Origin: Gemmatimonadota bacterium
GTDB taxonomy: Bacteria; Gemmatimonadota; Gemmatimonadetes; Gemmatimonadales; Gemmatimonadaceae
Assembly (NCBI GenBank): GCA_003223425.1
Contig: QHVA01000018.1
Span: 1 to 44,837, forward strand
Reading direction: 5' to 3'
Length of the DNA: 44,837 bases
Notes under the pieces: model-generated
What the model saw: the letters and a program-made list of their open reading frames with translations, nothing else
The model's database searches: none
What the model was told of the DNA's origin: nothing
Program-made: the position numbers and the translations under genes
In this document: in pieces, positions 1 to 8,694 of the stretch
Numbering within the stretch: position 1 is the stretch's first letter
Layout: every line of letters begins with the position of its first letter

Positions 1-510
1 CTATCGATGGCCGAGATTCCAATCGAAGAAACGCTTCGCGGTGCGGAAGCACTCGTCGGGCCACAGTTCACCAAGAAGGGAGTGCGCTACACTCATCGCA
101 ATGGCAATCCTTCGCTCAGCGTGTTCGCCGACCGCGAAAAGGTCCAGCAGATTCTGGTGAATCTCCTCGCCAATGCGGTGAAATTCACCTCGCCCGGTGG
201 AACCGTGGAGCTGGAATGGAGGGTAGAGGACGATACATTGCTCGTCCGCGTACGCGACACAGGTGCTGGCATTCCGGATGACAAGATCGAACAGATTTTC
301 GAGCCGTTCGTGCAGCTGCGTGCGCCCGGCTCAGTCCCCAGTGGGGGTACCGGTCTCGGGCTCGCGATCAGTCGTGATTTGGCCCGCGCGATGGGCGGCG
401 ATGTGAGCGCTACCAGCAAGTTCGGCCTGGGCTCTGTCTTCACACTGACATTGCCGCTTCGCAAGCGAGTCGGCGGTACCAAGCTTTCAGCCCCCAAATC
501 CGCCAGTTAG
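1..510 (+). CDS. Sensor histidine kinase, C-terminal ATPase part (5' end outside window)
   Basis: The reading frame is already open at base 1, so only the kinase catalytic end is present (about 169 residues). It shows the HATPase_c boxes in order: an N box (NLLANAVKFT), a G1 box (DTGAGIPDD), an F-type stretch (IFEPFVQL) and a G2 box (GTGLGLAISRDLARAMGGD), then a beta-strand end and stop. This domain binds ATP and phosphorylates the conserved histidine of the missing dimerisation domain. The block is very like the C-terminus of the PAS kinase at 23685-24959, which has the same EPFVQL and GLGLAISRDLARAM strings, so the two are probably paralogues of the soluble hybrid/PAS type. The sensor input and partner regulator cannot be seen. 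Confidence 0.93.
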   Translation, partial: LSMAEIPIEETLRGAEALVGPQFTKKGVRYTHRNGNPSLSVFADREKVQQILVNLLANAVKFTSPGGTVELEWRVEDDTLLVRVRDTGAGIPDDKIEQIFEPFVQLRAPGSVPSGGTGLGLAISRDLARAMGGDVSATSKFGLGSVFTLTLPLRKRVGGTKLSAPKSAS

Positions 511-516
511 CTTTGA

Positions 517-539
517 GGATGCGTTAAAGTCTCGCATCC
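517..539 (+). other. Hairpin between the kinase gene and phhA
   Basis: A perfect 7-bp inverted repeat (GGATGCG / CGCATCC, 9-nt loop) fills the gap between the kinase stop and the phhA ribosome binding site (ggag at 541-544). There is no T-run after it, so it is a poor intrinsic terminator. It sits immediately 5' of the Shine-Dalgarno and could affect phhA translation or mRNA stability. Confidence 0.4.
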
Positions 540-550
540 CGGAGCTGACA

Positions 551-1315
551 GTGCAGCAATCAACCGCCACACTATACGAGCTGGTAGAAGACACCTCCGT
601 TTTCATAAAACAGGATTGGAGTTCATACACCCCAGAAGATCACGCAGTATGGGGGATGCTCTACGAGCGCCGGATGAAAGAGCTGCGAAAGAATGGCAGC
701 AAGATCTTTCTCAAGGGCGCCGACACGATTGGTCTAAAGCGGGAAACGGTGCCCGACCTCGCAGAAGTCAATCGGCGTCTTGCACCACCTACCGGATGGG
801 AAGCTGTCCCGGTGAACGGCTATATCCCGGCGAAAGCGTTTTTTCAGTGCCTGTCGCTCCGGAAATTTCCCACGACGGTGACGATTAGAAAACGCGAGCA
901 GCTCGATTACCTCCCCGAGCCCGACATCTTCCACGATGTGTTCGGGCACGTGCCGCTCCACGCCGATCCGGTGTTCGCCGATTTTCTTCAGCACTATGGT
1001 CAGGTGGCAGCAGCTGCCGAGCACGAGGAAGACGTCACGCGGATGGCGCGGCTGTTCTGGTTCACGGTGGAGTTTGGTCTCATTCGGGAAGACGGTCAGA
1101 TCAAGCTCTATGGAAGCGGCCTCATCTCGTCGCACGGCGATGCTGCTAACGCACTCGGCCCGAAATGCGACCGCAGGCCATTCTCACTCGACGCGGTGTT
1201 CAATCAGCCTTTCGAGATCGATCACTTCCAGGACGTTCTATTCGTGACTGAGTCGTTCGATCAGCTGTACGAGGCGGTTGAGGAAGCTGGACGCCGGATC
1301 GGGACCATTCGGTAG
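551..1315 (+). CDS. phhA: Phenylalanine 4-monooxygenase
   Basis: Hydroxylates L-phenylalanine to L-tyrosine using O2 and a tetrahydropterin, with a non-haem Fe(II) in the cytoplasm; this is the first step of phenylalanine breakdown or a tyrosine source. The 254-residue protein is the size of bacterial single-domain enzymes. The iron triad is visible: His128 and His133 in PDIFHDVFGHVPLH and Glu174 in FTVEFGLI. The following IKLYGSGLISSHGD stretch is also typical of the family. The start is GTG with ggag six bases upstream. A pterin dehydratase (phhB) or a Lrp/PhhR regulator, often nearby, is not seen; the convergent MarR gene is the only adjacent regulator. Confidence 0.95.
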   Translation: MQQSTATLYELVEDTSVFIKQDWSSYTPEDHAVWGMLYERRMKELRKNGSKIFLKGADTIGLKRETVPDLAEVNRRLAPPTGWEAVPVNGYIPAKAFFQCLSLRKFPTTVTIRKREQLDYLPEPDIFHDVFGHVPLHADPVFADFLQHYGQVAAAAEHEEDVTRMARLFWFTVEFGLIREDGQIKLYGSGLISSHGDAANALGPKCDRRPFSLDAVFNQPFEIDHFQDVLFVTESFDQLYEAVEEAGRRIGTIR

Positions 1316-1402
1316 CGTTTCTCACGGCGTAGTTGTAGTTCTTTATTGACTGATCAATGATCTAGCACCTTGCGAGAGGGTGATCGTGCGTCAAGGTGTC
1401 TC

Positions 1403-1861
1403 CTAGTAGTTCGATGCGCGAACGCGATCGAGAAGATTGATCAGTGAATCCAGCTCTGAGGGAGGAAGAACTGAAACGGCCTGCGCGTCCCATCGGTTTA
1501 TCGGATCATCGAGCTCCTTGAGCAAGTCGAGACCTTTGGGGGTAATTCGACAGAAAACACGGCGTCGGTCCGTGGGGCATGGGGTTCGAGCTACGAGACC
1601 CTTTCGCTCCAGGCGATCGACAAGCCGTGTGACACCAGGTGTCTGTTCTATCATCCGCTCGCCGATCGTGAGCGTCGGCATACCGTCGGGGCCGGCGCCG
1701 CGCAGAATCCGCAGCACGTTGTATTGCTGCGGAGTGATACCGTGCGGCTCGATGACCTGCGCGAGACTGCGCTTCACGGCATCAGCAGTGCGAAGAAGCC
1801 CGAGCGTCGCCTGCTGTTCGCGCGAACGAAAGTTTTCCGGTGGCTTCTCGTCAGGAGCCAT
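1403..1861 (-). CDS. MarR-family transcriptional regulator
   Basis: A 152-residue winged-helix DNA-binding protein. The MarR core is clear: helices around residues 25-60, the recognition helix and wing in EQTPGVTRLVDRLERKGLVAR, then the diagnostic DRR motif (CPTDRRRVFCRITPKG). MarR proteins usually repress their own gene or a neighbour and release DNA on binding small phenolic ligands. This one is convergent with phhA and its 5' side faces the M30-like protease gene at 2070 across about 200 bases. No obvious long palindrome lies next to its own start, so its target is not predicted. Confidence 0.92.
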   Translation of the reverse strand: MAPDEKPPENFRSREQQATLGLLRTADAVKRSLAQVIEPHGITPQQYNVLRILRGAGPDGMPTLTIGERMIEQTPGVTRLVDRLERKGLVARTPCPTDRRRVFCRITPKGLDLLKELDDPINRWDAQAVSVLPPSELDSLINLLDRVRASNY

Positions 1862-1988
1862 GGTGAGAGTCTATTAGTCCGTGGGACGTTGGGCAAGCAA
1901 ATGGTTACGCCCGCCCGCGGTTGGCTGCAAGACGCCAGATTTTGCCGCTTTCACGAATGCGGTTGCCCTTAAATTGCGTAACCCACGA

Positions 1989-2010
1989 CCAGGCCCTTTT
2001 TCTGGCCTGG
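1989..2010 (+). other. Inverted repeat in the 5' region of the M30-like gene
   Basis: CCAGGCC and GGCCTGG form a perfect 7-bp dyad around an 8-nt pyrimidine-rich loop, about 60 bases upstream of the GTG start at 2070. It could be a 5'-UTR hairpin or a protein-binding dyad. No T-run follows on the plus strand. Confidence 0.3.
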
Positions 2011-2069
2011 CGTGTATTAATGCGGAATTCGTCCCCCTCACTCTCCGATACCCTGTTTAGGAGTCTCGC

Positions 2070-3845
2070 GTGATAAAGAGATTTGTCCCTCTTGTCCTGA
2101 TCGTTGCTGGTGCCTGTGGTGGAAGCGATGGAACCGGACCTTCGAAACCGCCCAGTGATATCAGTTCGATGGGTGTCGGCGAGGTAAGAGTCCTGAATCC
2201 GACCGACATTCCAAACGGAATCGATCTCCCTCAGGGGTCGGGCGCTCGCGATTACGTAATCATCGTCGGAAACACCAGCTCGGCGCACGACGTGGTCTCG
2301 AATTACGTAGTGAAGGCTGACAAATCAGCGGGCGATGCTTTTGGAGTCGAAGCTTCCCCCGAAGTGGTGCCCCAGTACAGTCGGCAGCTCGATCAGGTTC
2401 CCTTCGCGCGGACCGCACAGCAGGCGATCGATAACAAAGTGCGGGCGTTCGAGAGATCGGGTCTGACTCTGCGCGGTTCGAGGGGCCCGTTCGATCTTTC
2501 ATCGCGGTTCTCTGCCCGGCGTAGCGCGCAGGTCTCAGTCGCCGCGGTTCCAGCGGTGGGCGACATCATAAACCTGAAAATTCCTGATGCGTCTAGCATG
2601 AACCTCTGTCAGAATTTCATCCAGACCCAGGCGCAGGTCGCGTCGGTAAGTCGCCGCGCGATTCTGGCGGTCGATACTCTCGATGGCCCACCCGCGACGT
2701 TGTTCACGCAGGCAGTTCTCGACTCCATCACTACGGAATTCGACAACATCACGTTTCCGACCGACAGCTCGTACTACAACAATGCGACGGATGTCGACGG
2801 CAACAGTCGGATCATTCTTCTCTTCACCGGTCAGATTAACAAGCTGACACCTCCAAACACCAGCGGCGGATTCGTTGGCGGATTCTTTTTCGCCGGCGAC
2901 TTTTTCCCGCCTGCGGACCAGGGCGGTGGCGCCGGCACTTTCTGTCCGGAGAGTAACCAGGCGGAAATCTTCTATCTTCTCTCGCCCGATCCGACCGGCA
3001 GATTCGGCAACGTCCGGTCAACCAGCTCCGTGCGGCAGGGAACGCGAGGCACGATCGCCCATGAGTTCCAGCATATGATCAACGCTGGAAATCGCTACCA
3101 GAATCCGCAGGTGAGCAGTTTCGAGGCGACGTGGCTCGATGAGGCGCTCGCACACCTCGCCGAGGACGCAGTTGGGCGCGTTCAGCGTGGATTCACGGAT
3201 CTGCAGACACTCACATTCAACGACGTTTTGCCCTGCAACTCACCATGCTCGCAGGCTAACGACTTCAACGCCTTCTTCTTTCAGAATCTCGCGCGGCTTA
3301 CGTATTGGATGGTTAAACCCGACCAGTTCTCGCCGATGAGCAAGCTGGCAGATACCAGCCTGGCCACCCGGGGTGCGGCGTGGGCGTTCGTTCGTTTCGC
3401 TGCCGACAATTATTCCAATGGTCTTCCACGTGCATTTACCCGTGCGCTTGCAGCCGGACCGGATACCGGAGTGAGAAATTTTACGACTGCCGCTAAAGCC
3501 CCGGTCGATTCACTGGTGGAGGGTTGGCTCGTCTCGATGTATGCCGACCATCTTGGCATTGCCGGACTCGACGCGAAATACCAGTATCGGTCCTACAATT
3601 TCCGGAGCGTGATGCCACCGGTGGCGAGATCGGTGCTCAATCAATCCACGGCGACGTATCCACTGGTGGTTCAATCCGTCGGCAGCGGCAGCAACTTCTC
3701 GTCCATGAATCGTTCGGGAACTGGCACCTATTTCCGGCTGACGGTCGCCGCGGGGGCCGGAGCCCAGAACGTCAAGGTCCTCGATACGTCGGGCAACGTC
3801 GCGACCTTCCCAGGCGAGCACATCTACGTTCTCCGGGTTCAGTAG
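2070..3845 (+). CDS. Secreted lipoprotein zinc metalloprotease, M30 (hyicolysin)-like
   Basis: A 591-residue exported protein starting at GTG with aggag just upstream. The N-terminus is a lipoprotein signal (hydrophobic residues 4-15, then AGAC followed by a GGSDGTG linker). A zinc-protease signature lies mid-protein: GTIAHEFQHMIN, with His331, Glu332 and His335, followed by a TWLDEALAHLAED segment that could give the third, acidic ligand. HEFQHMIN plus a downstream WLDE motif is the pattern of the M30/hyicolysin group of the gluzincins. The C-terminal roughly 90 residues look like a beta-rich domain. The substrate is unknown. It is monocistronic, between a divergent MarR gene and a convergent ABC permease gene. 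Confidence 0.78.
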   Translation: MIKRFVPLVLIVAGACGGSDGTGPSKPPSDISSMGVGEVRVLNPTDIPNGIDLPQGSGARDYVIIVGNTSSAHDVVSNYVVKADKSAGDAFGVEASPEVVPQYSRQLDQVPFARTAQQAIDNKVRAFERSGLTLRGSRGPFDLSSRFSARRSAQVSVAAVPAVGDIINLKIPDASSMNLCQNFIQTQAQVASVSRRAILAVDTLDGPPATLFTQAVLDSITTEFDNITFPTDSSYYNNATDVDGNSRIILLFTGQINKLTPPNTSGGFVGGFFFAGDFFPPADQGGGAGTFCPESNQAEIFYLLSPDPTGRFGNVRSTSSVRQGTRGTIAHEFQHMINAGNRYQNPQVSSFEATWLDEALAHLAEDAVGRVQRGFTDLQTLTFNDVLPCNSPCSQANDFNAFFFQNLARLTYWMVKPDQFSPMSKLADTSLATRGAAWAFVRFAADNYSNGLPRAFTRALAAGPDTGVRNFTTAAKAPVDSLVEGWLVSMYADHLGIAGLDAKYQYRSYNFRSVMPPVARSVLNQSTATYPLVVQSVGSGSNFSSMNRSGTGTYFRLTVAAGAGAQNVKVLDTSGNVATFPGEHIYVLRVQ

Positions 3846-3870
3846 GGCGCGCCGTTTCGGTATTGAATCA

Positions 3871-3928
3871 GGGAGATTTTCTCCCGCCAAACGAAGAACG
3901 ACGCTGCCGCCCGCAGCGGGCGGCAGCG
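3871..3928. terminator. Two hairpins between convergent genes
   Basis: Two perfect hairpins lie between the stops of the protease gene and the leftward ybbP gene: GGGAGA/TCTCCC with a TTT loop at 3871-3885, and a GC-rich 11-bp stem (CGCTGCCGCCC / GGGCGGCAGCG, 5-nt loop) at 3902-3928. Neither has a strong U-tract, but the position suggests a shared bidirectional transcription barrier. Confidence 0.5.
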
Positions 3929-3969
3929 CCCTCGCGGCACACTCTCGTCTCTATTTGAGTTTTCAACCG

Positions 3970-6531
3970 TCACACGTCCCTTAGCGCGGCGATCGGCGTC
4001 TCCTTGAACACGTCACGCCCGGCGAGCAAGCCGATGAGGAGCGTCAGGCCGACTACCACCGCTGCGATCCCCGCTACCGGCGCGATTGGCGGCACGAACG
4101 CGGTCTTAAAGATGTAACGAACCACGGCCCAACCTCCGGCAAGCGATAGTAGCATTCCCGTCAGTCCGCCCAACAGCCCTAGCAGCGAGTACTCTGCCAG
4201 AAGAATCCGGGCGATCTGACCGCGGGTCGCACCAAGGGTCTTGAGCAGCACTCCCTCGCGCACCCGCTCGCGTCGGGTTGCCGAAACAGCGCTGAATAAA
4301 ACCGGGATCGCAACCGCCAGACTGAAAAGCGCCATGAACCTGATGGCGAGCGAAACTTTCCCGACGATTCGATCGACCGTTCGCTTGATCGCCGTCAGGT
4401 CGATGCTCGAAACATTGGGAAAGCGGTTCACGACCGCGCGCTGGAGTAGCGCCACTCCGGTCGGATCCTTCACCTGTGCCAGCAGCACGAATTGGGTTGG
4501 CGCTCCCTTCAAAACCGGTGGCGCAAACACCACAAAAAAGTTGGGCTCGAAGCGCGTCCACACCACCGTTCTTAGACTGGTGATGCGAGTTGGAATTTCA
4601 ACGCCCTGTACGTTCCACGTGATTACGTCGCCCAACCTGACGTTGAGCTCTTTGGCGATTTCATCCTCCAGCGAGATCTCGCCGGTATCGGACGCCGCTT
4701 TCAAGGCTTGTTCGCCAAACCATTTACCGCTAACGATGGTCTCGCTCGAGGCCGGCTTGTCGCGATAAGTCGAGCGAAACTCGCGCCTCAGCGCCCACGA
4801 CGCCCGACCGCGCTGGCCACGCGCCACCGGGCTCATGTCGCTGACACGTTTTCCGTTGATCGCGAAGATGCGCATTGTCACGACCGGTGCAACCTGCACG
4901 ACGTCGTAGCCTCGCCGCCTGACAAGCGAGTCGAGTCCCGCCTGCTGATCCTGCTGCACATCGAAGAAGACGACATTCCCGCGGGACTCAGAGGCTGCAA
5001 CGGTAAATCGCCGCAAGATATTGCTCTGTACGAGATAAAGTGTGCTGACCAGAAACGCGCCGAATCCAAGCGCCAGCGTCACGGCGCGAGTCTGATTGCC
5101 AGGGCGATACAGGTTTGCAACGCCTTGCCGAATCACGTATGGCCAGCGCGTTCGGAGTCCTTTGCGCGCGGCCCATGATAGAAATCCCGCGCTCGCTGCC
5201 AGCGCGAGAATTGCCACACCCGTAGCCCCGCTCATCCCAATTGCCTGCCTGATCGTTCGCGCGCGCTCGAGGGCAATCGCGATCACGCTCAATATCATCG
5301 CCGCGTTCACGATTATCCTCGGAGCGTCAGTCCACCTCATGCGCAACACCTCGGCATCAGTGTCGCGACGGAGGGTCTGCAACGGCGAGACGTTGCGCAA
5401 CGCGAGCAACGGCCGTAATGCAAAGATGAGCGCGATCCAGCCACCGACTGCGAGTCCGGTGAGAACCGCCGATGGCACCAGCGCTACGCGCACATCGATT
5501 GGCAGGAAATCCGTGAGCACACGCGGAAGCAAAAACTGAACTGCCACTCCAAGAGCTGCGCCCGCGGCTGCGCCCACCAAACCCATGGCTGCCGCTTGCG
5601 CGACGTAGATCGCGAGTACCTGACCACTCGAAGCTCCAAGGCAGCGAAGGACAGCGACAGTGTCGATCTTGCGCGCAACGAATGCGCGAACTCCGCTTGC
5701 AACTCCAGTTCCGCCGAGGAGCAGTGCGACAAGTCCGACGATTCCGATAAAATTCGAGAGATCTTCGATCGCGTCGGCCGTTGCCATCTCAGTTTGTGTC
5801 ACCGTGCGCACGCGGACCTGTTGATCTTCCACGCGTTTCTTGAACGGCTTGACGAACTTGTCCGGATCGACACCCTTGGGCAGCTTCGCCAGCACCGCTC
5901 GCTCGGCGGTGCTTCCAAAGACCAGCAACTGCGTTTCGGCCACGTAGCGCGCGGGAATGAAGATGCGCGGACCGAGCATCTCCGCGATGCCGGCAGCGCC
6001 CGGAACATCCCTGATCGAAGCAACTATGGTGAAAGTCCCGAAGCCAAGTCGGAGCGTGTCACCGACCTTGGCATCGAGAGAGGTCAGCAGCGCCGGATCG
6101 ACGATCGCGTTAGCTCCCTGGTGCAATAGCGGCCAGCGCCCAGCGGGCTCCGTCACGATGTCGCCGTAGAACGGATAATTGTCGGTAACCCCGCGAACCT
6201 GGGCGAAACGAGTACCGCTGGTTCTCGGAACGACTGCCATTGACGGAAAAGTCGTAACTCGCGCGAACGACACTCCGTGGCGCGCGAGCGAGTCGAACAA
6301 GGAATCGACTCGTGGGGGAATTGGGGTTGCCGAGTTGAACGAAACGTCCCCACCCATCAGCGCTCGCGACTGATCCTTCACTGACTGAATGATGTTCGCC
6401 GAAAAGGAATCGATGGCCACGAGTGCTGCGACGCCGAGCGAGATCGACGACATGTAAAGCAGGAGGCGCCGCCGGGCGGTCCGGCTTTCACGCCAGGCGA
6501 GACTCCAAATGCTTCGCGACAGGCCGATCAA
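3970..6531 (-). CDS. ybbP: FtsX/MacB-type ABC exporter permease, YbbP-like
   Basis: An 853-residue inner-membrane protein of the LolC/FtsX/MacB class. Residues 22-45 are the first membrane helix, followed by a periplasmic domain (about 50-255); then three helices of the first FtsX domain around 260-370 (GIVGLVALLLGGTGVASGVRAFVARK is its hallmark), a middle pair of helices, a second periplasmic domain and a terminal three-helix FtsX domain (residues 720-845, with the related GATRGQIARILLAEYSLLG string). The start is TTG with GGAG eight bases upstream. It lies 37 bases downstream of its ATPase partner, in one operon. E. coli YbbP has the same two-domain layout at about 800 residues. YbbAP-like exporters are thought to remove hydrophobic molecules from the membrane; the substrate here is unknown. 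Confidence 0.88.
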   Translation of the reverse strand: MIGLSRSIWSLAWRESRTARRRLLLYMSSISLGVAALVAIDSFSANIIQSVKDQSRALMGGDVSFNSATPIPPRVDSLFDSLARHGVSFARVTTFPSMAVVPRTSGTRFAQVRGVTDNYPFYGDIVTEPAGRWPLLHQGANAIVDPALLTSLDAKVGDTLRLGFGTFTIVASIRDVPGAAGIAEMLGPRIFIPARYVAETQLLVFGSTAERAVLAKLPKGVDPDKFVKPFKKRVEDQQVRVRTVTQTEMATADAIEDLSNFIGIVGLVALLLGGTGVASGVRAFVARKIDTVAVLRCLGASSGQVLAIYVAQAAAMGLVGAAAGAALGVAVQFLLPRVLTDFLPIDVRVALVPSAVLTGLAVGGWIALIFALRPLLALRNVSPLQTLRRDTDAEVLRMRWTDAPRIIVNAAMILSVIAIALERARTIRQAIGMSGATGVAILALAASAGFLSWAARKGLRTRWPYVIRQGVANLYRPGNQTRAVTLALGFGAFLVSTLYLVQSNILRRFTVAASESRGNVVFFDVQQDQQAGLDSLVRRRGYDVVQVAPVVTMRIFAINGKRVSDMSPVARGQRGRASWALRREFRSTYRDKPASSETIVSGKWFGEQALKAASDTGEISLEDEIAKELNVRLGDVITWNVQGVEIPTRITSLRTVVWTRFEPNFFVVFAPPVLKGAPTQFVLLAQVKDPTGVALLQRAVVNRFPNVSSIDLTAIKRTVDRIVGKVSLAIRFMALFSLAVAIPVLFSAVSATRRERVREGVLLKTLGATRGQIARILLAEYSLLGLLGGLTGMLLSLAGGWAVVRYIFKTAFVPPIAPVAGIAAVVVGLTLLIGLLAGRDVFKETPIAALRDV

Positions 6532-6568
6532 GGCCTAATCTCCGCGCGTTTCAGTACGTTGGTGACAG

Positions 6569-7258
6569 TCACGCGGATATCGCTGCCTCGGCGCCGGTAT
6601 CCTCGACGATCGCGCCGTCGAGTAGTCTGATCATGCGCGACGCTCGAGACGCTAGCGAAAAGTCGTGCGTCACCAAAACGATTGTGGATCCGCCATCGCT
6701 ATTGAGCGACTGGAGGAGCTCAAAGATCCGATGCCCGGTGGCGTTGTCGAGATTCCCCGTTGGCTCATCGGCGAAAAGAATCTTGGGCGAGTTGGCGAAT
6801 GCTCGCGCGATCGCAACACGCTGCTGCTCCCCTCCCGACAGCTGAGTGGGAAAGTGATGTCCTCTGCCTGTCAGTCCGACCCGGTCGATCAGGTCGCGCG
6901 CGCGTTCCGCCGCGCCGGACGTACCACGTAGCTCCAGCGGGACCTGAACGTTCTCCAGAGCCGTGAGCGTCGGAATCAATTGAAAGCTCTGAAAGACGAA
7001 GCCGACTTTTTCACCGCGCAGCCTGGCGCGATCGTTCTCGGACAATTTGCCGAGATCAGCTTCGTCGAGGAGCACAGTGCCGCGTGTTGGTGTATCAAGA
7101 CCTGCGAGCAGTCCGAGCAGCGTCGTCTTCCCACTCCCGGAGGGTCCGACGATTGCGACGAAGGATCCCTGCTCGATTCTGAATGACACATCGCGCAGAA
7201 CGGCAAGCCTCTGCTCACCGCTCATGTATTCTTTCGTTACCTCACGGGCAATCAGCAT
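6569..7258 (-). CDS. ybbA: ABC transporter ATP-binding protein, YbbA/LolD-like
   Basis: The 229-residue ATPase that drives the YbbP permease encoded directly downstream. All motifs are intact: Walker A GPSGSGKTT (residues 38-46), Q-loop Gln90, signature LSGGEQQ (140-146), Walker B ILFADE (160-165) with the D-loop GNLD, and the H-loop VLVTHD. It belongs to the MacB/LolD/FtsE subfamily by its FQLIPTLTALENV segment. Its ATG overlaps the start codon of the divergent esterase gene (shared CATG at 7256-7259), so the promoters of the two genes must lie inside each other's coding sequence. Confidence 0.94.
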   Translation of the reverse strand: MLIAREVTKEYMSGEQRLAVLRDVSFRIEQGSFVAIVGPSGSGKTTLLGLLAGLDTPTRGTVLLDEADLGKLSENDRARLRGEKVGFVFQSFQLIPTLTALENVQVPLELRGTSGAAERARDLIDRVGLTGRGHHFPTQLSGGEQQRVAIARAFANSPKILFADEPTGNLDNATGHRIFELLQSLNSDGGSTIVLVTHDFSLASRASRMIRLLDGAIVEDTGAEAAISA

Positions 7259-8030
7259 GAACGAAGTTGTGGGTTGGGCGCGTTACAGACGATCGGCGAT
7301 GCTGGTCGCCGCACTCGCGTGCGTAGTTGGGTGTGGCTCGAGCGGCAACGTGGACAATGCAAAGAATTCAAGAGAGACGAAGGATAACATGAGCGTTGTA
7401 CAGGGGGCGGAATCAACTATCGCCGTGAGTAGCGTCGTAGAATCAATACGCATTCCGGTTGTTCTTTTCTTCGGAACCAGTCTGACCGCCGGTTACGGAC
7501 TCGATCCGCAGCAGGCATTTCCGTCGCTGATCGAGCAGAAAGCCAGCAAGGATGGCATTCCGATCAAGGTGATAAACGCTGGCCTGTCCGGTGAGACGAC
7601 AGCAGGTGCGCTGCGACGAATCGACTGGGTTCTTCGCGCGCCGGCGGATCTGGTCGTAATCGAGGCTGGAGCAAACGATGCTCTTCGCGGTTTGTCGCCG
7701 GATGCCGCGCGCTTGAACCTCGAGCGTTTGGTGGCGGCAGTCAGGCAGAAGCAGCCACAGGCGAAGCTCGTTCTGATCCAGATGGAAGCGCCGCCGAATT
7801 ACGGCCTCGCGTACACTCGGCGGTTCCGGGCTGTTTATGCAGAGGTCGCGCGAAAGGAGAAGCTGCCGCTGTTGCCATTCCTGCTCACGGGAGTTGCGGG
7901 GATTCCGCGACTCAATCAAGCCGATGGCGTGCATCCGAATCTGGCCGGAGAGCGGATCGTCGCCGACAATGTGTGGAAGTCACTGAAGCCGATTGTAGCG
8001 CGGCTTGACCGAGGCGCGAATAGCGGCTAA
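7257..8030 (+). CDS. tesA: GDSL-type esterase/lysophospholipase lipoprotein, TesA-like
   Basis: A periplasmic SGNH hydrolase that cleaves acyl esters or thioesters. The 257 residues begin with a lipoprotein signal ending VVGC (Cys26), a low-complexity linker to about residue 65, then the catalytic fold. Block I reads FFGTSLTAGYGL (nucleophile Ser75; Thr replaces the usual Asp of GDS), block III is GAND (138-141), and block V is DGVHPN (Asp223, His226). An alternative start at 7299 would still leave a short signal. E. coli TesA is soluble and periplasmic; here the protein looks lipid-anchored. It is encoded divergently from ybbA-ybbP, as in E. coli, which supports the TesA name and suggests a shared role in lipid turnover. 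Confidence 0.88.
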   Translation: MNEVVGWARYRRSAMLVAALACVVGCGSSGNVDNAKNSRETKDNMSVVQGAESTIAVSSVVESIRIPVVLFFGTSLTAGYGLDPQQAFPSLIEQKASKDGIPIKVINAGLSGETTAGALRRIDWVLRAPADLVVIEAGANDALRGLSPDAARLNLERLVAAVRQKQPQAKLVLIQMEAPPNYGLAYTRRFRAVYAEVARKEKLPLLPFLLTGVAGIPRLNQADGVHPNLAGERIVADNVWKSLKPIVARLDRGANSG

Positions 8031-8130
8031 GTTCCAAGGCTGTTTGCGTTTACGCTTCCTCTCGATCGGCGCCGAACGGCAAGAAACCGGCGTCGATTTC
8101 AGTTTCAGACCTCAGTATTGGAATATCGAT

Positions 8131-8694
8131 ATGGCAATGCCTGCCACCCAGATCAGGCGTGGAATGGTCCTCGTGTTCGAGGGCGATCCATGTCGCGTAG
8201 TCGAGTTCCGCCACCACACGCCGGGCAATCTCCGCGCGATGGTTCAGGCGAAGCTCAAGAATCTTCGTACCGGCAGCAATTTCGAGCACCGCTTTCGTGC
8301 CGCCGACACGATCGAGAAGGCATCGATGGAGACGCACGATCTCGAGTTCATGTACCAGGGCGGCAGCACGTATCACTTCATGAACACGGAGAACTACGAT
8401 CAGCTCGAGATCGACGAAGAGGTTCTTGGTGACAACGCACAGTGGATGCAGCCCGGGATGAGGATCCAGGCCGAGTATTACGACGGAAGGGTGATCGGCA
8501 TCGATCTGCCGAACTCGCTCGTCCTGGAAGTGGTCGACACGGCGCCGGTTATGAAGACGGCGACCAAGACTGCTTCGACCAAGCCGGCGAAGCTGGAGAA
8601 CGGCGTGACTGTCAACGTTCCCGAGTTCGTGAGCACAGGCGAGAAGGTGCGCGTGAATCCGAATACGGGCGAGTACATGGACCGCGCGAAGTAA
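8131..8694 (+). CDS. efp: Elongation factor P
   Basis: A 187-residue translation factor that binds between the P and E sites and rescues ribosomes stalled at polyproline. The three beta-barrel domains are recognisable: the KOW-like N-domain (residues 1-65), the OB domain with METHDLEFMYQGGSTYHFM, and the C-terminal domain ending GEKVRVNPNTGEYMDRAK. The start at 8131 gives the family N-terminus (MAMPATQIRRGMVLV); the frame is open further upstream but without family sequence. The tip loop reads HHTPGNLRAM, so the position that carries the modified Lys or Arg in well-studied EF-Ps is Asn33. No modification gene (epmA, earP, ymfI-like) is adjacent. The tRNA array follows. Confidence 0.96.
   Translation: MAMPATQIRRGMVLVFEGDPCRVVEFRHHTPGNLRAMVQAKLKNLRTGSNFEHRFRAADTIEKASMETHDLEFMYQGGSTYHFMNTENYDQLEIDEEVLGDNAQWMQPGMRIQAEYYDGRVIGIDLPNSLVLEVVDTAPVMKTATKTASTKPAKLENGVTVNVPEFVSTGEKVRVNPNTGEYMDRAK

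Noticed and set aside
1335-1400. Dyads ATTGA/TCAAT and CACCTTG/CAAGGTG as MarR operators
   Set aside because: They lie at the 3' ends of two convergent genes, not at a promoter, and the second has a 19-base loop; more likely incidental or part of a weak terminator.
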